Source: Procambarus clarkii (Eukaryota; Arthropoda; Malacostraca; Decapoda; Cambaridae). Taken from it: DNA of 64,000 nucleotides. Each line of letters opens with the position of its first letter. The first letter of the stretch is position 1. Below are positions 1 through 10,599 of the stretch, piece after piece. The translations under genes and the position numbers were made by a program. The notes under the pieces are model-generated. The model was not told where the DNA came from. It made no database searches and worked only from the letters and a program-made list of their open reading frames with translations. The DNA lies in the NCBI RefSeq assembly GCF_040958095.1, contig NC_091173.1:12837500-12901499 (forward strand), in the 5' to 3' direction.

Positions 1-340
1 TGAAGAAGGACTGAAAGAACTGGACCTATCGTTACTCACAAATGACACACACGATACATACAATACTAAGGGAGGCTTCACAAGGTTGTAAAAATCGACA
101 ATTATCAAAAGGAACATCACTAGAACAAGAAATCATGGAAGGAATATTGAGAAACATGAGCAATAAAAGGTTTTAACAAAATATTATTATTTTTTTAGTG
201 TAATAAAAGGAATGATGGAATGAACTAAAGGAGCAAGTTGTGGACGCCAACTCGATTCATAATTTCATAAGCAGACATGATAGAAAAATGAGTCATTGCA
301 CTAGACAATTGTCGACTGGAATAGAAGGATCTAAGATTAT
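1..340 (+). mobile_element. Degraded LINE reverse-transcriptase C-terminus
   Basis: The first 50 bases read as a short stretch (EEGLKELDL) resembling the 'YEERLREMHL' region of the better RT copy at 49.8-50.9 kb. After a gap, 235-330 reads VVDANSIHNFISRHDR, which lines up with VVEADSIHSFKCRYDR, the last part of that RT frame. The intervening sequence is not alignable by eye and frames shift. This is an old, decayed copy cut by the window edge. The assignment rests on short matches only. Confidence 0.45.
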
Positions 341-1207
341 GGAAAAAGGACCTAAGATTATCATGTTCGATCCTGCCCCCGCCCCCCCCCCCACCACAAA
401 TTGGCGAGTACACAAACATATGCACACATTCACATTCAACAAACACACAATATGCATTGAAAATCAACACACACACACCAACTAAACACACAGACTAAAC
501 ATACATTCATTCCCCCCCCTCACCCTTGACTCCCTCTGTCTGCTCCAACACACCCTCCACCCACGCAACCCTCCCTTCTCCACCTCCTACCCCCAACCCC
601 CTCCTTCCCCCTCCAACACAGCCAGCCCTCCAGACGTTTAATTAGCCTCCAGTATGACGCCTCTCCGGCAGGCAGAGCTCCTCCACTCTCGCAGCTCCCA
701 AGGCCCCCGTCCCCTTATTGCCAGCAGAGGACAGATGAAAATAATTAGAATTCTAGGTTCGTAAGTTGGCAAATCTAAATGGGCCATTCTGGAAGAGGGT
801 CGTTTCATTAACAAGTGACGCTCGGGATGCGTTCCAGGCCCTCATTCCCGATGTTGCCACAGGCTGAGCATGGGAATACAACTTCTCGTTTTTTTTGAGA
901 GGGGGGAAACCATCTGCGTTATTTCCGTTTATTATGACGCGAGTTTTGAGTTTATGAAGCCCCAGGTTAAGCCCCCATGCATGTTTGGCCTTGTGTTTGG
1001 GAGTGAGTGAGGGTCAGGTGGAGGAGAGGTGGAATGATGCGAGGCCCGGTTAGGAATATTCCAAGTGGGAATCTGGCCCCTCATAGCCTGGCTCCCTCGT
1101 CGATAATGGGAGTGGGAGGGACCTCCTACCCCACCCTCCTGCTCCTGCTCCCTCCACCCCCCATCCAACCTAAGACGCCGCCCCGCCAGCCTTCCTGTTC
1201 GTCTTCC
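341..1207. other. Unique sequence with C-rich tract, no gene seen
   Basis: A C-rich tract with AC dinucleotides (about 365-610) is followed by mixed-composition unique DNA. The stretch 640-860 contains homeodomain-type TAATTA/AATTAG cores next to GC-rich blocks and has no repeat similarity to the rest of the window. The overlapping open frames on both strands (932-1246) have no recognisable domain and are proline/serine-rich products of the C-rich bias, so I do not call them genes. Confidence 0.5.
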
Positions 1208-1319
1208 CGCCACACACAACCTAGCCACAACTTAGCCACAACCTAGCCACAATTTAGCCACAACCTAGCCACAATTTAGCCACAACCTAGCCACAACTTA
1301 GCCACAACCTAGCCACAAC
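1208..1319. repeat. 11-bp minisatellite (CCTAGCCACAA)
   Basis: About ten units of an 11-bp motif, CCTAGCCACAA, alternate between 'ACCTAG' and 'ACTTAG/ATTTAG' variants. This gives an apparent 22-bp higher-order period. The array ends abruptly at the ACGGGTG sequence. Confidence 0.9.
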
Positions 1320-1494
1320 GGGTGATACACGTAACTGAGTGTTTACAGTGATGTAAAAACGTGCAAAAATAGAACAAATAACGTGATAACATTTCGTGTT
1401 TGATGGGTTATACACTTTAAATTTTCGTTTACCTCATCATATTTACATTGATAATTTAATTTATTGATAATTTACATATTTACAGCTGTGTATC

Positions 1495-1800
1495 GAATTG
1501 GCTTCGATAACTTCCTCACATCAGGTCCGTGCCATTTAGTTACGACTCTTGACAATTAAAAAAAAAGTTCTTTCTGACATCTCTGACTCATCGGTGTTTC
1601 CAGTCAGGGGCCTCTCCTACGAATGCTCCTTAATTTGAGCATTGCTTCTCTATCTACTTCGTCAAGTATCTTGTACGTCGTTATCATGTCTCCCTATTCC
1701 TTCTTTGCAAAATTCGCAAAGTTCATCCTAATGAGCTTTTATCGTTCACAAAGTTCACTATGTCTCTCCTTCACTGTGTCAATCAAATATTACACTCCAG
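1495..1800 (-). mobile_element. LINE RT fragment, 3' part of ORF
   Basis: Read on the minus strand, this encodes GDMITTYKILDEVDREAMLKLRS followed by a sequence matching RRRG..LETPMSQRC.KELF. These correspond to GDMITTYKIL and to the HRW-to-VRKNFF stretch in the intact RT at 49.8-50.9 kb. Frames shift at least once and an A-run interrupts the region near 1558. It is a non-functional 5'- and 3'-truncated copy of the same RT class but a diverged subfamily. Confidence 0.7.
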
Positions 1801-2118
1801 AATAAAGTTATTTAGAATTTAAGTTAGTTAGAATTACAATAACTATTTTGTCAAATAATATTTTGTTTTCTTAATTGTGTAGAAAGTTGGCCGGGAGTTT
1901 GGTTAATTCCTAATATTAATTTGTGTGGAATTTGAAATATTTAAAAATGATATATAATAAAAACAGAGAGCATTCAAAATATAGCCGAAAAGTTCTACAT
2001 CTAAGTAGTTACTTATAATAATTACCAGAAGGATGAGCTAAGCCACTATGGCAATAGGGAATAAAATTTAATTAGTCTTTTCACATACAAAACTGTGACT
2101 GTCACGTCTCCATGGTAA

Positions 2119-2119
<1 letters not shown>
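1801..2119. other. AT-rich unique sequence
   Basis: I see no gene, tandem repeat or element similarity here. The sequence is AT-rich and ends at the (AC)n tract. Confidence 0.5.
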
Positions 2120-2198
<79 letters not shown>

Positions 2199-2330
2199 TA
2201 TGTTAGAGAGAAATATTTGTAGTAGACTTATAAAAAAATAGATTGATCTGAAAGGCGGGGTCCAAGAGCTAATAACTCAAGATTCTGCAGTCACAAACAG
2301 CAAATAACAGTAAACACAGTCTCGAACTGA
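2120..2330 (+). repeat. (AC)n microsatellite joined to a SINE/LINE-type tail
   Basis: A 77-bp pure (AC)n run (2120-2196) is followed by a degraded tail with TTTGTAGTAGACTTATA, AAAGGCGGGGTCCAAGAGCTA and TTCTGCAGTCACAAACAG. The same blocks in the same order form the 3' part of the tRNA-headed SINEs at 25.1, 32.0 and 49.1 kb. The microsatellite therefore sits where those SINEs carry their internal repeat. The upstream SINE body is missing or unrecognisable. Confidence 0.6.
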
Positions 2331-3135
2331 CCAACTCAAGTTCCCCAACCGTGGACCCCCACCTCCCCCCCCCCCCACCGCTCAGGGCCAGTGCCAACTC
2401 TCCCCATTTATTTTATGTAAATGCATCCTCTTCTCATTAGGTCCCAGGCGCCCTTATTGCCCGCCGGGCCCGACCCATTATGAGCCGCAGGGGGAGGACA
2501 CTTTACGACTCTCATCTTAAATGAACTTGGAAGCATATCTTTGTATTTCCTCCATAAGCGTTCCTTTACAAGCCCGTATTGTGTTATTCATCATGTGACG
2601 ATGAGGCTGTACTGAATTATTTAAGTTAAAAAAGTGAATAGTCATTTTTTCTTGATTTTGGAGTTAAAATTTAGAAAAACACCCATGTTATAATTTTCAG
2701 CTGAATATTATCACTATTCATGGAATAGTGATTTATAATGAATTGCGAGGAAGTCACAATGCAGTCGGTTTGACACTCCGTAAAAAAAAGGTAACTGTTT
2801 TGTCTAACCAGAAAATAATCTAACAGTTTTTTTTCCTTTTCAGGTAGATAACGGCTAAGACGTCACAGAAGACAACACACTCTTACCCCCTTAATAGTAA
2901 GGGCGATGATGTGCACCAAGAAAGTGTATTTCCAGCATGATTATAGGCCTATGGCGTGTCTCTTCTCCGTAGCCTCGTCTGCAACTATGGGAAGAATGGC
3001 AGCAATGAGGCGCGCGAGGCTACGGCCGCCCTGGTCACTCACAGCAATGTTGGTGGTGGTGGTGGCAACCCGCTGCTGCAAACCTTCTTTACCAAATTAC
3101 CCTGCCAAGAAAAATGGAAACGTATGGACTAGTGA
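2331..3135. other. Unique sequence, no gene supported
   Basis: The stretch 2395-2560 is GC-rich and unique with a TAATGAGAAG/CCCTTATTG-type composition. The open frame starting at 2906 (101 codons) has no recognised domain and runs into a SINE, so I do not call it. No splice-site-bounded coding block was recognised. Confidence 0.4.
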
Positions 3136-3330
3136 GAGAGAAGGACGGGAACTATCAGGAAAAAGCGCCAAGTCATTACAACTATATAGCACTTGGAAGG
3201 GGTTAGGATAAGGATTTGGGATGGGACGGGGGAAAGAAATGGTGCCCAACCACTTGGACGGTCGGGAATTGAACGCCGACCTGCATGACGTGAGACCGTC
3301 GCTCTACCGTCCAAGTAGACGGTAGAGCTG
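3136..3330 (-). mobile_element. tRNA-derived SINE, 'GGACGGT' family
   Basis: On the minus strand the head ends in a tRNA-like T-arm (GGTCGGCGTTCAATTCCCGACC), with the polymerase III B-box core GTTCAATTCCC. The body on the plus strand reads ATCAGGAAAAAGCGCCAAGTCATTACA...TATATAGCACTTGG. A second copy lies at 27.7-27.9 kb and a body fragment at 37.8 kb. Overlapping short open frames are not genes. Confidence 0.75.
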
Positions 3331-3770
3331 CAAAGTTTCCTATTTCAGCGCCTCGGTGTGGCAGACCAGAGGGGAGACGCCTGAAGTGTCCACCAGATGA
3401 GGAGCTCCAAGATATCCACAACCTTTAACATTGTAACTTGTGACAATTAAAAAAAAATGTCTAATAAAGAAAAATAAAAACAAAAGAATAGGAGGGGGGG
3501 GAGGATTAGAAAAAAAACATGGAATCTGCAATTGCCAAAAATCCCCTCTAATGGTTTGTATGTCCCTTCCTCCATGGCTATGGGTCCCGTTATTGCAAGA
3601 GGAGATGGTACATCCCTTAGTAATATATTAGATAAAACAAACATATTTTGTTAATTAAGACAAAGAGGGATGAGGGAGGAGGTGGTGGAGACGCAGGGAA
3701 AACACCGGCCATTGTTCCCCTGCCAAACACTATCACTAATTCAATATTTGTAATTTAATTCTCCCTTTCC
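3331..3770. other. Unique sequence, no gene seen
   Basis: Mixed-composition DNA with homopolymer A and G runs near 3450-3520. No repeat or coding similarity was recognised. Confidence 0.4.
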
Positions 3771-4005
3771 AGCGTCGTTGCTTCCCCCCCCTCCCAGTGC
3801 CTCCTCCCCTCCCCAACACTGCATTCTCCGCCCCCCCCCCCAACACTGCCTCACCACCAACACTGCCTCCTCCGCCCCCCCCCCCCAACACTGCCTCACC
3901 ACCAACACTGCCTCCTCCCCTCCCCAACACTGCCTCCCCCCCACCACTGCCTCCCTCCAACACTGCCTCCCCCCCCCACCACTGCCTCTTCCCCACCACT
4001 GCCGT
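3771..4005. repeat. C-rich minisatellite (CCCCAACACTGCCTC type)
   Basis: An irregular tandem array is built from CAACACTGCCTC and CCACCACTGCCTC units separated by C-runs of 4-12. The complementary strand carries many G-runs, so G-quadruplex or i-motif formation is possible. The glycine- and proline-rich open frames in it are composition artefacts. Confidence 0.85.
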
Positions 4006-4934
4006 TATGGCTTCGATAAACGTAATTTATGTTAGTAATGCCGTTTTGTCATGGCCACTGAACAAAGAAAACCCGTAATTAAATGGAAGTCATTATCAGG
4101 GGATTAAATAAACTCAATTATATCTTGTTCCTAAGCTTTTCATTGTTCAGTGGGACGTGAAGGAAACTTCAGAGGGGGAATAACGTGCTACGCCCACGTA
4201 GCTCGAAAGGAACACGACCACACGACACATTAATACAGAAAGCGACCTTCGGGGCATCGTCGAAATAGGTTCTTTGGGGGGGATTAACCTTTTAATTCTC
4301 TTTAAACAATTGGTGCAAAATTTGATAATCTTTTAATGATGCGAACCGGCAATTCAATAACTTTAATTGAAATGTGATTTATAGAATATTTCATATCGCT
4401 TGGCATTGTGCCTCGTGAGGGGGAGCAGAGAGTAACCTTTGGCTGTGATAAGCGTACATGGAACATTTATGAAATGTCACAGACAAAAAGAAAACGGGGG
4501 ATAGGTTGGAGGGACGGGTTAGGGGATAGGTGGAAGGGGGGGGGATAGGTGGGACGGGGGAAGGGGACGGTGGGGGGCTTAACTCTTATGGGTGTTTATT
4601 ATTTCTCACGATATTTTCAGCAGAAGATCGTGGTAGAAGAGTTTAATTAGTTGATTATTATCTAATGATGCTTAATCTATTATGGAGTTATTACAGTGGC
4701 TCCCCCCCCCTTCCCCTTACCGATAGAGTTCATTTTGTTAAAAGAAAATCTTTACTTGGTAGTGGTATAACACTTTGTGCGCGCACACACGCACGCACAC
4801 TAGGTGTTGTCAGTAGTTAACAGGAAGAGTCGAGTTAGATGAACACTGTGAACATTGTCTTAAAAATCTGTATGCAACTAAGTAAATACTAAGATACTCC
4901 AAGATGACTTAACAAGCAGGGATTTAAAAAAAAA
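4006..4934. other. Unique sequence, no gene seen
   Basis: AT-rich unique DNA has several TTTAATT/TAATTAG cores and a G-rich stretch (4490-4575) of repeated GGGATAGGTGG-like words. It shows no recognisable protein similarity. Confidence 0.4.
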
Positions 4935-5312
4935 TGGCTACTAGAGTTCAACAAAAGCCAGTGTAAGGCGATAGAAATGAGAATAGGTGCTAAGAGCGAA
5001 CACAATGAAGGGAAACAATCTCCCTATAACAGCCAGAGAAAAGAGAGACCTGGGAGTGGATATAACACCAAGCCTAACTCCGGAGGTACACACATAAATT
5101 CGATAACACCAGCAACATTACAACATGGACCCGGAGCACATCTCAAGTTACATGTTCCTGAACCATGGTATAAGGAGGCCTTTAGATCACAGTACACTAC
5201 CTACGTGAGACCAGCCTTACAATATGCCGCTCCATCTAAAAAGAGAAAAAATGCTCAGAGGTTCCCAATGAGGCCCATCTCAGCAATGCAAGGGACTGGG
5301 TATAAAGACTAA
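4935..5312 (+). mobile_element. LINE RT fragment, thumb/C-terminal region
   Basis: Translations in shifting frames give LLEFNKSQCKAIEM (matching LLKFNPSKCKVMKL in the good copy), then EKRDLGVDITPSLTPEVHT (EKDLGVDITPNLSPEAH) and FRSQYTTYVRPALQYAAP (FRILYTTYVRPILEYAAP). Several frameshifts and stops break it, including a loss in the central part. It is a decayed plus-strand copy. Confidence 0.8.
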
Positions 5313-5414
5313 AAAAAACTTGACCTGACGACGCAAGACAAAAGTTTTGTCCCTATCAAGTCTAAGGACAAAACCTTAAGAGAACAGACGGCGTATATAT
5401 AAAGCCATTCAAAA

Positions 5415-5491
5415 CAGAGACCAATATATCTTACGGGCTATTCATGCCCGTGCCACCTCCTGGGTGGCTTAATCTTTATCAGAGACCAATA
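5415..5491 (+). mobile_element. Hairpin retroposon family B, 53-bp copy with 12-bp TSD
   Basis: The element (5427-5479) is flanked by perfect direct repeats CAGAGACCAATA at 5415-5426 and 5480-5491. Inside are two hairpins in a row. The first is ACGGGC/GCCCGT with a 7-base loop. The second is GCCACC/GGTGGC with a 5-base loop. A TTAATCTTTATCA 3' tail follows. There are no polymerase III A or B boxes and no open frame. Four further copies lie at 12.0, 18.3, 37.6 and 41.1 kb. The tail-end orientation is inferred from the longest copy at 37.6 kb. Confidence 0.85.
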
Positions 5492-5689
5492 AACAAGATG
5501 CTTAAGGATGAAAGTTAAAAACAAAAAGTCGTAGAGACGGTAGGAAGTTTCCTTTTAGCGTAAACGTAGTGGACAAAATTAAATGAACTGAAGGTTGAAG
5601 AAGCAAACGCAATTCGTGTAAATTTTTAATGATAATTTCGACATTAGGTATGAAAAAGGAATATAGGCCAGGCATCACTGCTTCAGTCA

Positions 5690-5815
5690 ACCATCGGCTA
5701 GAAAGGCGTGAGGCCAAGAGCTAATGCTCGATCCTGCAGACACAAACAGGTGAACACACCTGAAGAAGCGGGACCAAAGTGCCGAAGCTCAACCCCCCAC
5801 AAGCACAACTAGATG

Positions 5816-5908
<93 letters not shown>
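5690..5908 (+). mobile_element. SINE tail and LINE 3' end running into (AC)n
   Basis: Two related 3'-end modules follow each other. The SINE-type tail has GCTAGAAAGGCGTGAGGCC and GATCCTGCAGACACAAACAG (5697-5750). The LINE-type end has GGGACCAAAGTGCCGAAGCTC, CAAGCACAACTAG and ATGAGTAC. A 90-bp (AC)n tract (5819-5908) begins inside that final ATGAGTAC, at the point where other LINE copies also pass into AC repeats. Confidence 0.75.
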
Positions 5909-5909
<1 letters not shown>

Positions 5910-6454
5910 ACGTGTGCAGTTTACGGCGGCGTGAAAACATATACATTAACTCACCGCTGACATTTGAATGAAAAAATTATGAAGCAAAGATGATGGGTTC
6001 GCCTCTGACCATTACCAAATATCAGACAAAATAGAATACCAAAAATTTAATTACATAAACCTGAATATAAACTAGATCAATTTTTTATCACTTATTACAT
6101 GTTTTAAAGTATAATTTTGCAATTTACTCTTGTCAGGACAGAAAATTGACGTTGCATTAGGAGCTCTGTGAAGATATCGGAAAATATATATGATACGAGC
6201 TCTGTGAAGATATCGGAAAATATGTATGATACGAAGTAAATACGATAGCGAGCACTGGCAGAGGGTGTATGAGTACACATATACACTCACTCTCACATAC
6301 ATACATATGAAATATACATGTGTATACATGTATACATACACAGTAGATGTTTAATATAGCATACATAGCAAGACGTAACTATTCACCAGCCACACTATAA
6401 AACACGTGAACAAGCAAAGGACGCCACATGGAGAAAAAAAAGTAGTTAGTAACA
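5909..6454. other. AT-rich unique sequence with 36-bp tandem duplication
   Basis: Mostly unique DNA. A 36-bp segment containing GAGCTCTGTGAAGATATCGG is present twice in tandem at about 6160-6235. It gives repeated YIFRYLHRA/YIFSDIFTE stretches in open frames that are not otherwise gene-like. Tandem ATACATA words occur at 6290-6345. Confidence 0.6.
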
Positions 6455-6525
6455 GTTGATTGACAGTTGAGAGGCGGGGCCCAAAGAGCAGAGCTCAACC
6501 CCCGCAAGCACAACTAGGTGAATAC
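6455..6525 (+). mobile_element. LINE 3' end fragment
   Basis: Carries TTGATTGACAGTTGAGAGG, CGGGGCCCAAAGAGCAGAGCTC and AACCCCCGCAAGCACAACTAGG, which make up the 3' untranslated end shared by LINE copies at 19.7, 32.8, 35.1 and 49.7 kb. No coding part precedes it, so it is strongly 5'-truncated. Confidence 0.8.
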
Positions 6526-7080
<555 letters not shown>

Positions 7081-7554
7081 TAAGATGTCCAGAGAAAATT
7101 TGTATACAAATTTAGCATTGGGTACATGGTAATTAATGTATGGTAGAGCGATCATAATGACAGCCAGACATACGCTATTCCTTAATTTCATTAATAGTGT
7201 TGTCGTATATTATTGTGCAGAATGATCATTTACATGCTGTTTTGCAGTATTAACCTGTAATATACTTTCCCCATCAGAGTTATGGAGATATTTTGAGTTA
7301 ACATGAGTGTGTGAACTCTCATCTCTAATTACTGTTGTTGAGTTGTACAAGAAATCTTAGTAATATTTGTATAAAAAATCTCCTTAAGTTGTAACTTTAA
7401 TTTACGCAAATTGTGATTGTGAGTACTGTAAATCACTCACGAACACAATCGATTTTATGTAAATTGTGACTGGTGATTGTAAGTACTGTATATGTTAGGT
7501 CTTTGTCAACCCAGTCAGCCGTTGTGGAGCGAATTTGTGCTGAGTACTGCAAGG
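7081..7554. other. Unique AT-rich sequence
   Basis: No gene was recognised. The block AATTGTGATTGTGAGTACTGTA recurs in slightly altered form about 60 bp further on (about 7408-7430 and 7458-7490), a short local duplication. Confidence 0.45.
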
Positions 7555-7601
7555 CTAACCTAACCTAACCTAACCTAACCTAACCTAACCTAACCTAACC
7601 T
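7555..7601. repeat. Interstitial telomere-type repeat (CCTAA)n
   Basis: About nine uninterrupted CTAAC/CCTAA units occur here. TTAGG is the canonical arthropod telomere repeat. It lies between ordinary unique sequences, so this is an internal tract. On this strand it reads as the C-rich telomeric strand. Confidence 0.9.
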
Positions 7602-8425
7602 ATTTTCCATCTGTACTTTAACTGGAGTCGGGTCGAGCCTATATTTGCAAGAATGATTACGTGTTATGCGAATGTGGTGATCGATAGGCCTTGATTGTGG
7701 AACAATGGGCAGTGTTTTAGTGATTAAGCTAGTGGATGTAATGTATAATGGGATTGAAAAAGACAACCTGTTAGTCACTGACCATATAAGCGTAGACGTG
7801 CAAACTATTACGATGAGCGGAGCCTGCCACTTGCCTCCTGCAACATCTTCAGTCAGTAGATGTAGACAGACTTCTCAGCAGGTTCTGCTGATCGTCGCTA
7901 CGGCAATAGTAAGACGTGTCTTCTAACTAACATAAATAGTGTGCAGGTATATTCTTACTGATTTAATTAATATGTGATTAAGGAAATAAATGCTGCCACC
8001 TATTGTATTGATTTTCTAAAGGTAATTTGTTTGTTTTTTTATTTTTTTTGGTGATTACTTGTATATGATTAAGTTCCATGATCTCATAACCAGTCATTCC
8101 TGTCGATTGGAACTAGGGGCCTTGCTGGCACTTTTCAAATTAAAGTGGTTATCACTCAATGTTGTGCAATTAGACTTTACTAATGAAGATTTTCAACTTT
8201 TACCAATAGTCTCATTGAGTTTCGACCTTGTACGATATCGGACTATAGGCAGACATTACGACATTTATTATTCAGCAGTAGGCTGAATTGGTGGGTGCTG
8301 GGCCTGTAGAGAGATAATTAGGATCATCAGTGCACTCATTCATTACCCCAGGCATAGGAGAAGGTCAGACGGAACCGAAGGCGACGTGGGAAGGTCAGGG
8401 GATGGTATAAAGGGCGGGAGAGGAC
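7602..8425. other. Unique sequence, no gene supported
   Basis: Open frames at 7705-7926 and 8059-8286 have no recognised family and no repeat similarity. Codon composition gives no clear coding signal by eye. Confidence 0.4.
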
Positions 8426-8628
8426 TAGGACATGGGTTACGGGCTCACCATAGCCCGTGCTACATGGACACTTCGTTCTGAGTAGCTAAATCTAAAAACA
8501 ACATAGGACATGTGGTTACAGCCCCGCTCCTGTGCCAGGCAAGTCCACTACGGGCTCACCATAGCCCGTGCTACTTTGGAACTTTTGTTCTAAGTAGCTG
8601 AATCTAAAACAACAACAACTAGGACATG
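8426..8628 (+). mobile_element. Two hairpin retroposons (family A) at one target site
   Basis: Three copies of TAGGACATG (8426-8434, 8504-8512, 8620-8628) flank two tandem family A elements, 8435-8503 and 8513-8619. Each has the hairpin ACGGGCT/AGCCCGT with loop CACCAT, then a second stem around CTAC...GTAG enclosing a GGAAC/GTTC-type core, then an AATCTAAA-AAC tail. The second copy has the longer 5' end (CCGCTCCTGTGCCAGG) and a clean (AAC)n tail. The shared duplication implies two independent insertions at the same site, or an insertion next to the first copy's TSD. Confidence 0.85.
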
Positions 8629-10008
8629 TTTGAGGGAGCTAGGGTAGGCATGTGAGGAAGGAGGAGCCTATCTCAGGGTATATATAATAGGCTTCACCCA
8701 CAGGTGATGCCTATTGAAAGTTCTTTATCACTATACAACAAATGTTATCATTTTCGCTAAGTTGCACTTCGTTCTGCATTACTCTCCACTGCGCTTCACA
8801 CAACTGCCAACACCAATTTCACTATCCTAATTAAAATGTTCATCATTTAAATAATTTATTACAATCATCAATTAGTTTGCCTTCAAACAATCGGCAAAAG
8901 GTGCGTGTGTCCCTGTGGCCGGCCCCACCATCACTCTCATGGTCATTATCACCATCATCTTCCTCCCAGACCGTCCTCATTATCGCATATTCATCTCCGT
9001 GGCGCCTGACCCTCCTCCTTCGACCCGGACGGCCCGTGTCATTCGAAAAAAGTCTCCCATGTCAATTTTCCAGCTCCTCAGCGGACAGCGTATCCCCTTA
9101 ATGCATTCCCCGTTTTCTTCCGAACTCACTCTTTTTGTTACATTAGTCAAACTACCCTTAGAGGACTGACTGTAAACAAATATTGAAATTTCTGAATACT
9201 TTAACGAAATTTGGCTTTGATAAGTGAGGAAATATATGATTTCTTTTTTCCACGGTGCGTTCGAACTCAATGTCAACTGGACCGCGCGGCTGTCCTCTGG
9301 TAAGCGGTGGTACCATCTCCTTACCTCGTTCCAGGATCTGACAGCTTCGGTATGGGATTGGTCGCGTCTGGTAGTGTCCCTGCGCCTTATCGGCGGGGAC
9401 CCTCTGGTACCTGGTTACCCTCCGACGGTAATGGATTGAATACCTAAGCCTATCAGGGGGTATAGCATTTTACCACGAGGGAGAGAGAGAAGGGAAGAGA
9501 CTAGCATGCTTACCTAATTGTCTTTCCCCCTCCCCCTCCCCTCTCCTCTAGCCTTCACTTCTCAAGTCCTCACCTCACCCCTCCCTCATCCACACCTCTC
9601 ACCCATTGAGCAACTCCCCCTTCCCCCTCCATGGCCCCACAGGAAGACCCTGGGGGCCGCCTCTCGCTGGGGGTTACATGCTAATAAGAACTCAAAGCCA
9701 GAGTGACGGCATGAGGGGGCCATCATGCTGGCGGGACTGGGAGCATCGCGTCGCTGCTCCCGTCAAGCCCATGGCCCTGCCTGCTGCCTGACGGGTTACC
9801 TGGGGGACAGGACAGTTGACGGCGGGATGGGGTATTCCTGGTTAAGGGTTCAAAGAGACGGGGTGGAGGGGGGCGGAGAAGGGTACAGGAGGGGGGGTAG
9901 GGGTTCAGGGAGAAGTAGGAAAGGTCTCAAAGTAGTAGGGAGGGGTAAGGGAGACTGGAGACGGGTCAGAGAGAAGGGGGGAAAGGGAGGAGCTAGAGGG
10001 GTCAAACC
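8629..10008. other. Unique sequence, no gene supported
   Basis: The stretch 8870-9430 is more GC-balanced with overlapping open frames on both strands (for example 9224-9439). None shows a recognisable domain. C-rich low complexity lies at 9525-9640, and G-rich sequence at 9840-10000 gives arginine/glycine-rich frames. Confidence 0.4.
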
Positions 10009-10119
10009 CAACAGACGCTCCACAAGGACCAACAGACGCTCCACAAGGACCAACAGACGCTCCACAAGGACCAACAGACGCTCCACAAGGACCAACAGAC
10101 GCTCTACAAGGACCAACAA
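10009..10119. repeat. 21-bp minisatellite
   Basis: Five near-identical 21-bp units (AACAGACGCTCCACAAGGACC) keep an open frame on both strands because 21 is a multiple of three (NRRSTRT repeated on plus, LLVLVER on minus). This explains the 161- and 98-codon frames here, which I do not regard as genes. Confidence 0.9.
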
Positions 10120-10447
10120 GGGAAGGGAGCTACCCGGGCCCACCAATGCTGGGCCCGGGTGGCTACAGCTACATATTTACTACAAATGTTGCCTCTTGGA
10201 TGCACTATAACACCAGGAGATTTGGTTATGAGAGTAGAGGGTCTATATCGACAGTCAGAATCACCAGGCCTCTCTATCTACCTTCACACACGGCAGACAG
10301 TCTTTACTCCTGGACCGTATATCTCCATCGGGTGGGTGAAGCAGCTTCACTTCAGGCAAGGGTTGGGTTCGATGCTCATCGTTCACTTAAAATAGTTTTT
10401 ACTGACTTTGTAATATGATTCACCTATATACGGTTTTTCATAATGTG

Positions 10448-10521
10448 GGTCCAATAGGATCCTGCCGCAGGAATCGAACCTGGAATTGTGTGGCTCTACC
10501 ACATGCTGAGGCAGAGATTTT

Positions 10522-10522
<1 letters not shown>
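10448..10522 (-). mobile_element. tRNA-like SINE head fragment
   Basis: The minus strand carries CATGTGGTAGAGCC (A-box-like) and CCAGGTTCGATTCCTG (B-box with paired T-arm). It abuts the (AT)n tract. It is probably the truncated head of a tRNA-derived SINE. I see no complete cloverleaf, so it is not called a tRNA gene. Confidence 0.5.

Positions 10523-10595
<73 letters not shown>
10523..10595. repeat. (AT)n microsatellite
   Basis: A pure AT dinucleotide run of about 72 bp lies immediately upstream of the retrotransposon 3' end. The IYIYIY open frame through it is artefactual. Confidence 0.97.

Positions 10596-10599
<4 letters not shown>

Noticed and set aside
5819-5908. Cysteine/valine 'VCVCVC' proteins at AC/GT tracts
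   Set aside because: Dinucleotide repeats read in frame; same artefact at all AC/GT runs.
9224-9439. 71-codon frame with ordinary composition (SSGKRWYHLLTSFQDL)
   Set aside because: No recognised family, no splice context or second supporting exon; left uncalled.
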